Source: G965225705 sp965225705 (lineage in GTDB: Bacteria; Pseudomonadota; Alphaproteobacteria; Caulobacterales; Maricaulaceae). From it: a stretch of DNA of 64,000 nt. A program made the translations under genes and the position numbers. Shown one piece after another: positions 33,622 to 41,659 of the stretch. How positions within the stretch are numbered: the stretch's first letter is position 1; every line of letters starts with the position of its first letter. The notes under the pieces are model-generated. The model had not been told where the DNA came from and made no database searches. It worked only from the letters and a program-made list of their open reading frames with translations. The stretch spans positions 62,001-126,000 of the forward strand of contig OZ245325.1 in the NCBI GenBank assembly GCA_965225705.1. Direction: 5' to 3'.

Positions 33622-34944
33622 GTGAAGTTTGCCCATTATATGTTGATGATGCTCAGTTTTTTTTTCTGTGTCACACCAGCCTCAGCACAGATAAAAATTG
33701 ATGTATCTCAGGGTGTTTCAGAACCTCTCCCCTTCGTAGCACCAGCCTTTCTGGGCACAACAGAAACAGAACGTCGCATTGGACGTGATCTCACAGATCT
33801 TATCACCCGCAATCTCGCAAATTCCGGGCTTTTCAGGCCACTCAACCCTCAGTCTTTTCTTCAAACCATCACCTCTGTCGACACAGAACCCCGCTTTGCT
33901 GACTGGCGCGTAATCCGGGCAGATGTCCTTCTGGTGGGCGGAGTTCGTCTTCTGGAGTCCGACAAATTAGAGGTAAAATACCGCCTCTGGGATGTGTATA
34001 CGGGGCAGGAACTTTTTGCTCTTTCTCTCGAGACGTCTGTCAGAAACTGGCGCCGTCTTGGACATAAAATTTCTGATACCATTTATGAACGCCTGACAGG
34101 AGAAAAAGGCTATTTCAATACACGTATCGCCTTTATTGCAGAATCCGGCCCCAAAGGGAACAGACAAAAGCGCCTGACCATCATGGATCAGGATGGGGCC
34201 AATATGCAGTTTTTAACCCCGGGCAGGGATCTTGTCTTAACCCCCCGCTTTTCACCTTCAAAAGACCAGATTCTTTATTTATCCTATGAAAATGACAGGC
34301 CACAGGTTTTCCTCTATGATCTCCCAACAGGCCGCCATATGCTATTAGGAGATTTTTCTGGCATGACCTTCGCACCGCGCTTTTCTCCGGATGGTAGCAA
34401 AGTGATTATGAGTCTTGTCAAGAATGGTAATAGCGATATTTATCTTTTCGATATTAACACAAAACGACAAACACGCCTGACACGCCACCCTGGTATTGAC
34501 ACGTCTCCTTCTTTCTCTCCTGATGGACGTTTTGTGGTGTTCAGCTCTGATCGTGGGGGCACGGCACAACTTTATGTTATGAACGCAAAAGACGGGGGAG
34601 ATGTACGTCGTATCAGTTTTGGAGAAGGGCGTTATCATATGCCTGTCTGGTCACCCCGTGGCGATCTCATAGCGTTTACAAAACAAAATAAAGGACGTTT
34701 TTCTATTGGTGTTCTTAAGCCAGAACCCAGAAACCAGCAGGAACGGATTCTGGCGGAAGATTATCTGGTGGAATCACCTGCCTGGTCCCCCAACGGACTT
34801 ATGGTGCTCTATACACGGCAGGGCCCACAAACCAGAGGACGCAGTGAAATATGGCGTGTCAGTCTTGCAGGGGGGCAAGAGAGCAAACTTCCCCTTCAGG
34901 GAGAAGCTTCCGATCCAGGATGGTCTCCTCTGATCAGAGAATGA
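33622..34944 (+). CDS. tolB: Tol-Pal system periplasmic beta-propeller protein TolB
   Basis: 440 residues. A Sec signal (LMMLSFFFCVTPASA) precedes a mature N-terminus QIKIDVSQGVSEPLPFVAPAF, typical of TolB. The N-terminal alpha/beta domain is followed by six WD40-like blades with RFSPDG, SFSPDGRFVVFSSDRGG and AWSPNG repeats. TolB binds Pal and colicin-type partners in the periplasm and helps outer-membrane constriction at division. The start is GTG 33622 with AAGGAG 7 bases upstream. It is followed by pal, as usual, but tolQ, tolR and tolA are not upstream; an ubiquinone hydroxylase gene is. Confidence 0.96.
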   Translation: MKFAHYMLMMLSFFFCVTPASAQIKIDVSQGVSEPLPFVAPAFLGTTETERRIGRDLTDLITRNLANSGLFRPLNPQSFLQTITSVDTEPRFADWRVIRADVLLVGGVRLLESDKLEVKYRLWDVYTGQELFALSLETSVRNWRRLGHKISDTIYERLTGEKGYFNTRIAFIAESGPKGNRQKRLTIMDQDGANMQFLTPGRDLVLTPRFSPSKDQILYLSYENDRPQVFLYDLPTGRHMLLGDFSGMTFAPRFSPDGSKVIMSLVKNGNSDIYLFDINTKRQTRLTRHPGIDTSPSFSPDGRFVVFSSDRGGTAQLYVMNAKDGGDVRRISFGEGRYHMPVWSPRGDLIAFTKQNKGRFSIGVLKPEPRNQQERILAEDYLVESPAWSPNGLMVLYTRQGPQTRGRSEIWRVSLAGGQESKLPLQGEASDPGWSPLIRE

Positions 34945-35033
34945 TTGACTAAAAGAAAGTTAAGCTTATCATATAAATCTTCTCTTAAAAAATTCTGACT
35001 ATCATGAATCTGCCTTCGGATAAGGATAAAAAA

Positions 35034-35561
35034 ATGAAATGGACTTTTGTACTTCCCCTTATACTGGCCCTGACACTTAGTGCCTGTGCAACGAAAAAAA
35101 AGACCGTAGCCCCCCCATCTCCAGGTTCAACACAGGACCCTTTAACGACAGGGCCCCAACCTACGGGAGATCAATTTGGGAAACCCTCCCCCGGAAGTCG
35201 GGAAGACTTTCGTGTAAGCGCCGGGGATCGTGTCTTTTTTGGGTATGATCAATATACTCTCTCCCCCGAAGCACGTGAGGCCCTGCGCCGTCAGGCTGCA
35301 TGGCTTAAGGCCTATCCTGCCGCACGCATAAAAATCGCTGGACATTGCGATGAGCGGGGTACACGGGAATACAATCTGGCCCTTGGCGCAAGGCGGGCCC
35401 AGTCTGCCTATGACTATCTTGTAAGTCTTGGCATCAGCCCGTCCAGAATGACCACGATTTCTTATGGGAAAGAACTTCCTTTTGATCCGGGAAGCTCTGA
35501 ACAGGCCAGAGCCGTCAACCGTAATGCACACACACAAATTACCTCCATGCCCAGAAGCTAG
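35034..35561 (+). CDS. pal: Peptidoglycan-associated lipoprotein Pal
   Basis: 175 residues. The lipobox LSAC places the lipid-anchored Cys about 18 residues from ATG 35034, which has AAGGAT 8 bases upstream; ATG 35004 would add ten charged residues and lacks a ribosome site. The mature protein has a Pro/Thr linker and then an OmpA-like peptidoglycan-binding domain (VFFGYDQYTLSPEAREALRRQ, IAGHCDERGTREYNLALGARRA, TISYGKELP). It ties the outer membrane to peptidoglycan and works with TolB. The CpoB/YbgF gene that normally follows pal is not here; purD is found in the opposite direction. Confidence 0.95.
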   Translation: MKWTFVLPLILALTLSACATKKKTVAPPSPGSTQDPLTTGPQPTGDQFGKPSPGSREDFRVSAGDRVFFGYDQYTLSPEAREALRRQAAWLKAYPAARIKIAGHCDERGTREYNLALGARRAQSAYDYLVSLGISPSRMTTISYGKELPFDPGSSEQARAVNRNAHTQITSMPRS

Positions 35562-35575
35562 AGTTTTGACAGCTC

Positions 35576-35606
35576 TCTCTCCCATCTCTCAAAGAGATGG
35601 GAGAGA
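35576..35606. terminator. Perfect 14-bp hairpin after pal
   Basis: TCTCTCCCATCTCT and AGAGATGGGAGAGA pair perfectly around a CAA loop, 14 bases after the pal stop. It lacks a T-run, but lies between the convergent pal and purD genes and likely acts with the next hairpin. Confidence 0.6.
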
Positions 35607-35614
35607 TCCTGCCT

Positions 35615-35650
35615 TTCTCAGAAAGAACCAAGCCGCTCTTTTTCTGAGAA
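35615..35650. terminator. Second hairpin between pal and purD
   Basis: TTCTCAGAAA pairs with TTTCTGAGAA, with TCTTT extending one arm; a short T-containing stretch follows. Probably part of a bidirectional terminator between convergent genes. Confidence 0.5.
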
Positions 35651-35748
35651 ATTCTTATAAAGAGATACACAAAAATTCGGGTTATCTGTGTAAGGCCAGG
35701 GTTTCTCTCTCTCAGGGTTTTTAACATCTTATCCTGTAAAAAAGAACC

Positions 35749-37032
35749 TCAGGGCTGAAGTGCAAGCGCCTTCCAGGCAATATCTTTGCGGTAAAACCCT
35801 TCAGGCCATGTGATAACTTCCGCGGCTTCATAAGCCCGCTCAACAGCATGACGCAATGTATCTCCTAAAGCCGTAACATTGAGGACACGTCCGCCCGCAC
35901 TGATAAGTTGCCCCCTATCATCGCGGGCCGTTCCTGCATGAAACACCATCACCCCGCGAAAACTTTCTGCTTTTTGAAGACCTGTGATCACAGACCCTTT
36001 TTCATAAGATTCCGGATAACCTTTTGCAGCAAGCACAAGGGTCACAGCCCTGTCATCATGCCATTCAGGGTAAGGAATTTGCGAAAGATCACCCTGAGCG
36101 CAGGCATGAAGGACCGGAAAAAGATCATTTTTAAGGCGCACCATAAGGGTCTGGCATTCAGGATCCCCAAAACGTACGTTAAATTCAATAAGTTTTGGCC
36201 CCTGTTCTGTCATCATCAGCCCGGCATAAAGTACACCTTTATAAGGCATGCCTTCCGCAGACATCCCGGCAAGGGTTGGTTTGATAATTGCCTCTTCAAC
36301 CTGTTTAAGGGCCTGATGATCCAGGACAGGGGTCGGGGAATAGGCCCCCATACCGCCTGTATTCGGGCCATTATCACCATCAAAAGCACGCTTATGATCC
36401 TGGGCCGCCCTCAAAATAACGGCTCTTTTCCCATCACAGAGGGCAAAAACAGAAACTTCTTCTCCCTCAAGATAGTCTTCCAGCACAACGCGTTGGCCCG
36501 ATGGTCCAAATTTTCCTTCAAAAAAGGCTTTCAGCTCATGCTCTGCTATCGCTTTGTTCTCACACAGCACAACACCTTTTCCCGCCGCCAGACCATCTGC
36601 CTTGATAACATAGGGAGGGGAGAAATGGGAAAGCGCTTTCTGTGCGGTCTCAAAGCTTTCAAAAACTTCATGACGCGCGGTTGGAATCCCGTGGCGAACA
36701 CAAAAATCTTTCGCAAAGGCCTTAGAGGTTTCAAGACGGGCCGCAGCACGTGAAGGCCCAAAAACACACATGCCCTCAGCTTCCAGCATATCTGTCAGGC
36801 CAGCCGCTAAAGGAGCCTCCGGTCCAATAATAACACACCCAACTTTTTCGTTCAGAGCAAGGCGCTTAAGGCCTTCTGTGTCCTCTGCACTTATAGGAAA
36901 ACAGGTCCCAAGGGTTTCTATACCTGGATTGCCGGGAGCTGCCAGAATAGCGCTCACCAAAGGGCTTTGTGCAAGTTTCCAGGCCAGAGCATGCTCACGA
37001 CCGCCACCACCGACAATAAGAACTTTCATCAT
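35749..37032 (-). CDS. purD: Phosphoribosylamine-glycine ligase (GAR synthetase)
   Basis: 427 residues. VLIVGGGGREHALAWKL at the N-terminus, the ATP-grasp core PYVIKADGLAAGKGVVLC, and FNVRFGDPECQTLMVRLKND with the metal-binding acidic residues are PurD signatures. It makes glycinamide ribonucleotide from phosphoribosylamine, glycine and ATP in purine synthesis. Two adjacent ATGs (37032 and 37029) follow AGGGGGC; the longer frame from 37047 is less likely. The gene runs towards pal and ends after two hairpins. ftsK begins 81 bases upstream on the same strand. Confidence 0.97.
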   Translation of the reverse strand: MMKVLIVGGGGREHALAWKLAQSPLVSAILAAPGNPGIETLGTCFPISAEDTEGLKRLALNEKVGCVIIGPEAPLAAGLTDMLEAEGMCVFGPSRAAARLETSKAFAKDFCVRHGIPTARHEVFESFETAQKALSHFSPPYVIKADGLAAGKGVVLCENKAIAEHELKAFFEGKFGPSGQRVVLEDYLEGEEVSVFALCDGKRAVILRAAQDHKRAFDGDNGPNTGGMGAYSPTPVLDHQALKQVEEAIIKPTLAGMSAEGMPYKGVLYAGLMMTEQGPKLIEFNVRFGDPECQTLMVRLKNDLFPVLHACAQGDLSQIPYPEWHDDRAVTLVLAAKGYPESYEKGSVITGLQKAESFRGVMVFHAGTARDDRGQLISAGGRVLNVTALGDTLRHAVERAYEAAEVITWPEGFYRKDIAWKALALQP

Positions 37033-37128
37033 GAGCCCCCTTTCCATGGAACACGAATTTCACTGATAAGAGAATGCTTTTGCAGGGTCAAGACAGGGGA
37101 AAATAAAAGCAGGATTTTTTCTCTCTTC

Positions 37129-39423
37129 TTAAAGATCATCAGCTGATTCTGGTATAAGAACTTCTCTTTTTCCTGCATGACTTGCAGGGCTTATCATACC
37201 TTCTTCTTCCATACGTTCGATAAGTGTAGCGGCACGATTATAACCGATCTGAAGACGTCTTTGAAGATAGCTTGTTGAAGCTTTACGATCTCTTGCAACA
37301 ATACTCACAGCTCTGTCAAACAGGTCATCTCCGGAAGAGGAGGGAGATCCTTCCTCACCCCCCTCCTCCTCAGGTTCACGTGTTACATCCTCCAGATAAA
37401 CCGGTGCCCCCTGGGCCTGAACAAATTGCGCGACACGCTCAACTTCTAGATCTTCAACAAAAGGACCATGAAGACGCCGTATACGCCCCCCGCCTGCCAT
37501 GTATAACAGATCTCCCTGACCTAAAAGTTGTTCGGCGCCCTGCTCTCCCAAAATTGTGCGGCTGTCTATTTTTGAGGTCACCTGAAAACTGATGCGTGTC
37601 GGAAAATTAGCCTTAATGGTCCCTGTGATCACATCGACACTTGGGCGCTGGGTGGCCATGATGAGGTGGATGCCAGCCGCGCGGGCCATTTGGGCAAGAC
37701 GCTGAATAGCCCCTTCAATGTCTTTGCCCGCCACAATCATCAAATCTGCCATTTCATCAATAATGACGACAATAAAAGGCATGGGCTCCAAGGAGAGGGC
37801 TTCTGTCTCAAAAATGGGTTGTCCTGTCTCCTGATCATATCCTGTCTGGACTGTGCGTTCTGGCGTTTTTCCTGATTTGAGCATGTCGTGTATACGCGCG
37901 TTATACCCTGTGATATTACGCACACCAAGCTTTGACATTTTCTGATACCGCACCTCCATTTCACGAACCACCCATTTTAAGGCTGTCACCGCTTTTTTGG
38001 GATCTGTGACAACAGGAGATAAAAGATGCGGGGCACCATCATAGACTGAAAGCTCCAGCATTTTTGGATCAATCATAATAAAACGGCACGCTTCAGGGGG
38101 CAGGTGATACATAAGGGAAAGGATCATGGCATTCACCCCGACAGACTTTCCTGATCCTGTTGTTCCTGCAACCAGAAGATGGGGCATACGTGCCAAATCT
38201 GCCACGAAAGGCTCCCCGGCGATGGTTTCCCCTAAAGCCAGAGGCAGGCTGGCGCGGGTATTTGTGTAGATCCGGGAAGCCAGGCTATCTCTCAAATAAA
38301 CAGTTTCACGTTTTTGATTGGGAAGCTCTATGCCAAGGGCATTCCGCCCGGGAATAACGGCAACGCGTGCGGACAGGGCACTCATGGAACGCGCAATATC
38401 ATCAGCCAGATTGATAATTCTTGAAGATTTTATCCCCGGGGCTGGCTCAAACTCATAAAGTGTGACAACAGGGCCGGGCCGTGTATCCCGCATCACACCT
38501 TTGACGCCAAAATCCTCCAAAACCGTGGAAAGGCGGTGAGCGTTTTCCTTCAGGGTCTGTGAATCAACAGTCACCTGTCTTGGAGGGGGATTTTGGAGAA
38601 GATCTAAAGACGGGAGTTCAAAAGCCATCTTTGAAGACGTGGTTTTTGGTTTCCTCTCTGACACGGCCCTCAGCTTTTTTTTCTGTGGTATGGTGTTGTC
38701 CGGTGGTGGTGGTAAAGACTCCGTTTCCCACCCCTGTTGTTCATCACCTTTCTCCTTCAGCATGAATGGCCTGATCTGATGCCATGCTTTCAGGAAAAAA
38801 CGACATACCCCTCTGTAAAAACTCTGTGCAGCCCGTGCTGTATCCATCACATCTGAAAGAGTGAGACCACAGCAAAAAAACATGCTGGCTATGGTTAGAA
38901 AAAGTGCTATGGGGGCCACAATCAGGGATGAGCCGGGCACTTTAATAGCCTCAAGACCAAAGTGAAGAGCAAGAAAAATTTTATCACCTAAAAAACCACC
39001 AAGACCAGAGGCATAAGGCCAGGTTTTAGGAAGGGGGAGAAGTGCCAGAACACAGGCAAATGACAAAACAGCGATCACACCACAAAATATGCGTGCGAAC
39101 AGAACAGAAACCCTGTAGGGAACATAACCACGTATTAAAAAAACTGCCCCGGTAGCACCCACCAGAATAAGCGCAAGATAGCCTGCCCATCCTAAGCTCT
39201 GAAGAATAAGATCAGCAAGCACCGCCCCAAACCATCCCCCCACAGACTGGGAGGGAAAACTGCTCGCCGTGTTAAAATTAGGCTCTAAAGGTGACGCCGT
39301 CATCATGGCAAGGCCTGTTACAAGGCAAAAGCCAACCAGAACACACCCTGTCAGGCGCGCGCGTACAGCACGCCAGAATACAGAAGGTTGTTTTTTGTCA
39401 TCATGAGCATGAAATAACGGCAT
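37129..39423 (-). CDS. ftsK: DNA translocase FtsK
   Basis: 764 residues. Four membrane helices lie in residues about 25-170 (e.g. LTGCVLVGFCLVTGLAMMTAS). A Pro/Lys-rich linker follows, then the motor with Walker A GTTGSGKSVGVNAM and Walker B VVIIDEMADLMIVAG, and a C-terminal gamma winged helix (STSYLQRRLQIGYNRAATLIERMEEEGMI) that reads KOPS-like sequences. FtsK moves chromosome dimers at the division septum. ATG 39423 with GGGGGA upstream is preferred to a TTG at 39453. The acidic stretch EEEGGEEGSPSSSGDD before gamma is a flexible linker. Same strand as purD. Confidence 0.96.
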   Translation of the reverse strand: MPLFHAHDDKKQPSVFWRAVRARLTGCVLVGFCLVTGLAMMTASPLEPNFNTASSFPSQSVGGWFGAVLADLILQSLGWAGYLALILVGATGAVFLIRGYVPYRVSVLFARIFCGVIAVLSFACVLALLPLPKTWPYASGLGGFLGDKIFLALHFGLEAIKVPGSSLIVAPIALFLTIASMFFCCGLTLSDVMDTARAAQSFYRGVCRFFLKAWHQIRPFMLKEKGDEQQGWETESLPPPPDNTIPQKKKLRAVSERKPKTTSSKMAFELPSLDLLQNPPPRQVTVDSQTLKENAHRLSTVLEDFGVKGVMRDTRPGPVVTLYEFEPAPGIKSSRIINLADDIARSMSALSARVAVIPGRNALGIELPNQKRETVYLRDSLASRIYTNTRASLPLALGETIAGEPFVADLARMPHLLVAGTTGSGKSVGVNAMILSLMYHLPPEACRFIMIDPKMLELSVYDGAPHLLSPVVTDPKKAVTALKWVVREMEVRYQKMSKLGVRNITGYNARIHDMLKSGKTPERTVQTGYDQETGQPIFETEALSLEPMPFIVVIIDEMADLMIVAGKDIEGAIQRLAQMARAAGIHLIMATQRPSVDVITGTIKANFPTRISFQVTSKIDSRTILGEQGAEQLLGQGDLLYMAGGGRIRRLHGPFVEDLEVERVAQFVQAQGAPVYLEDVTREPEEEGGEEGSPSSSGDDLFDRAVSIVARDRKASTSYLQRRLQIGYNRAATLIERMEEEGMISPASHAGKREVLIPESADDL

Positions 39424-39801
39424 GATCCCCCGGATTTTTGAGTAAAAAGACAAGGTAACGTGATTTTTCCCTTTTTTCCAGAGCCTGTTCTCTCAAGGGT
39501 TTTGACCTTGGGAGAGGGTAGAGAAGAAGAACATAAGGATTGGTCAGAACTTTAAAAGAAGAAAAATTTTGTCCTTGCGGGGAAATTAAATCATATCGGA
39601 GCGGTGAATGCTGATAGTTTACAGCACAATTAATCAGATGAATAATGGGTTTTTGTATCGATTGATGTATAATCAAATATATTATTGAATAAACAGTTTT
39701 TAGAAGATTAGCCTTAAAAATTATAATTTTTTAAACTCATATTCCCATTTGTAAGCACTCTGCTATATTGAGCTAAAAATTTTAACTGTAGAAAAAAAAC
39801 G
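39424..39801. other. AT-rich intergenic region with two palindromes, upstream of the ImmA/IrrE gene
   Basis: 378 bases separating ftsK and the toxin-antitoxin-like pair (divergent). TCTCAAGG and CCTTGGGAGAG form a hairpin near 39500-39521. AAAAATTATAATTTTT (39716-39731) is a perfect 16-bp palindrome about 70 bases before the ATG at 39802 and could be an operator. No gene was seen. Confidence 0.45.
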
Positions 39802-40986
39802 ATGTCGAGATCCGTTAAAGCGCTGATAAATCCTGAGATGCTTATTTGGGCCCGTAAAACATCGAGCCTATCATTGGAGATAGCTGCACGAAAATTAAAG
39901 CAAAAAGAAGACACGATACGCTTATGGGAGGAAGGCAAAACAGCGCCAACATTTAAACAGCTTCTTAAAATATGTCAGGTTTATAAAAGGCCAGTTCCCC
40001 TCTTTTATCTGGAAAAACCACCTGAAGGCTTTAAACCATTGGAGGATTATAGAAGGCTTCCTGGGGCAGGCTCTTTAAAGGAATCACCCAATTTAAATTA
40101 TGAAATCCGAAAGGCTTGGTATCGCCGGCAAGTTGCACTTGATTTGTATGAAGAGCTTGGTGAAAAACCAAGCGAGGTTACAAAGAAAATATCGCTCGAA
40201 AGCGACCCAGAAGAAATAGGTGTCAAGCTTCGTGAATGGTTTGGACTGGGCATGGCAACGCAAACAGGTTGGAAAGATGATTATATGGCTTTCAACACTT
40301 GGCGAGATATTATTGAGAAAAAAGGAATTTTGGTTTTCCAGGCAGAAGGTATCGATGTTGATGAAATGCGAGGATTTGCACTTAGTGACCACCCATTGCC
40401 TGTGATTGTGGTGAACAAAAAAGACTCTGTGCGTGGTCGTATCTTCTCGATGCTGCATGAATTGGCACATATTTTACTAGGCGATAGTAGTATAAGTGAC
40501 TCATCAATAGATGGAGAAGATTTGTCACCCAAAAAAAAACGTATTGAAATATTTTGCAACCATGTAGCAGCAGCTACACTTCTTCCTTCTGAAGGGTTCC
40601 GCACGGATGAAGTGTTGTCTGGCTATTCTCACGCTTCATCATGGGATGATTCCAGTGTTGAAACTGTAGCGCAACGGTTCAAGGTCAGCCGAGAATTTAT
40701 CTGGCGACGTCTTTTGACGATGAATGTCATTCCTGAGAAGACCTATCAGAAAAAGCGTCAAGCTCTCATTGAAGAGTTCCGTACAAAAAAGGAGACAGAA
40801 AAAAAGAAGAGTATTCCTGTAAAATATCATCATAAACTTTTTTCTACTCTTGGGAGTTTTTATACCGGTCTAGTTGTTTCTACATACCATCAAAATTTGA
40901 TAAGCGCGAGCGCGGTTTCTGATTATCTTGGTATGAAGCTAAAACATTTACCTGAAATCGAAGCTAAACTTTATGGACCCCATTGA
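39802..40986 (+). CDS. HTH-XRE/ImmA-IrrE family metallopeptidase (antitoxin-type regulator)
   Basis: 394 residues. Residues about 8-65 are an XRE helix-turn-helix (WARKTSSLSLEIAARKLKQK, TIRLWEEGKTAPTFKQL). Residues about 150-320 are a COG2856/ImmA-IrrE zinc protease with the HELAH motif in SMLHELAHILLGD and a downstream Glu-containing FCNHVAAATLLP helix. Such XRE-protease proteins occur as phage and plasmid regulators and as partners of toxins. The following DUF4411 gene starts inside its stop codon (TGATG), so the two are coupled. The gene is visibly more AT-rich than its neighbours ftsK and secA, suggesting transfer. Confidence 0.87.
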   Translation: MSRSVKALINPEMLIWARKTSSLSLEIAARKLKQKEDTIRLWEEGKTAPTFKQLLKICQVYKRPVPLFYLEKPPEGFKPLEDYRRLPGAGSLKESPNLNYEIRKAWYRRQVALDLYEELGEKPSEVTKKISLESDPEEIGVKLREWFGLGMATQTGWKDDYMAFNTWRDIIEKKGILVFQAEGIDVDEMRGFALSDHPLPVIVVNKKDSVRGRIFSMLHELAHILLGDSSISDSSIDGEDLSPKKKRIEIFCNHVAAATLLPSEGFRTDEVLSGYSHASSWDDSSVETVAQRFKVSREFIWRRLLTMNVIPEKTYQKKRQALIEEFRTKKETEKKKSIPVKYHHKLFSTLGSFYTGLVVSTYHQNLISASAVSDYLGMKLKHLPEIEAKLYGPH

Positions 40987-41450
40987 TGAAATACAGTTTA
41001 GACACCAGTACATTTCTGAATGCTTTTATAAGAGTCTATCCTCCAGACGTTTTTCCGAAACTATGGGAGAAGATAAACACACTTATTCATGATGGGCACT
41101 TGAAAGCCACCGAAATGGTTTTGGAAGAGTTAAAAAGAAAGGATGATGATGCCTATAAGTGGGTAAAGGAAAGGCCGTTGCTGTTTGAAAACGTAGATGA
41201 AAATATTCAGAAAACTGTGAGTACGATTATGCGTAAATACCCACGTATCATTGCTGAAGGTGGGCAGAAAAATGCAGCTGATCCATTCGTGATAGCATTT
41301 GCCATACAGCACAAACTGATAGTCGTCACAGAAGAAAAGAAGGGGAGTGGAAGTAATAAAAAACCAAGCATTCCCTTTTTGTGTAAAGCATTTGATGTGG
41401 AATGCATTAACCTTTTGGATCTAATACGATTAGAAGAGTGGACCTTCTGA
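40986..41450 (+). CDS. DUF4411 family PIN-like protein (toxin candidate)
   Basis: 154 residues from ATG 40986. YSLDTSTFLNAFIRVYPPDVFPKLW at the N-terminus carries the first PIN-type Asp (LDTS), EMVLEELKRKDDD gives a conserved Glu/Asp cluster, and AADPFVIAFAIQHKLIVVTEEKK supplies the ADxxIia-type acidic residue and the VVTEE strand. This is the DUF4411 pattern, predicted RNases of the PIN fold that commonly pair with ImmA/IrrE-HTH proteins as type II toxin-antitoxin units. It overlaps the antitoxin-like gene by one base. The RNase activity is inferred from the acidic residues, not proven. Confidence 0.83.
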   Translation: MKYSLDTSTFLNAFIRVYPPDVFPKLWEKINTLIHDGHLKATEMVLEELKRKDDDAYKWVKERPLLFENVDENIQKTVSTIMRKYPRIIAEGGQKNAADPFVIAFAIQHKLIVVTEEKKGSGSNKKPSIPFLCKAFDVECINLLDLIRLEEWTF

Positions 41451-41659
41451 CTAAGATCAATCAGATTTTCAAAACCACAATACAGCATGATCTCAAAACA
41501 TCGAGACAAAGTGGATTTGAACCCAAACTGTATAGTTATCAGCTTTCAGCACCTGTATCCCAATCCCTTCAAAGACAAAAATCAGCAGGGAAAAAATGCA
41601 TTTGAAGAATTGTAAGCTCAGGAACAGGCCCTGAAATCTGGTCGGGAGGGGGTCAGCCT

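Noticed and set aside
37360..37400. Acidic FtsK linker encoded by a C/T-rich stretch, considered another copy of the LipB-type palindrome.
   Set aside because: FtsK proteins commonly have acidic linkers here and the palindrome is poor; not counted in the repeat family.
41529..41539. TGTATAGTTAT matches part of the cassette terminal repeat, just after the DUF4411 gene.
   Set aside because: Only 11 bases match and there is no partner or target duplication; a chance match in AT-rich DNA is likely.
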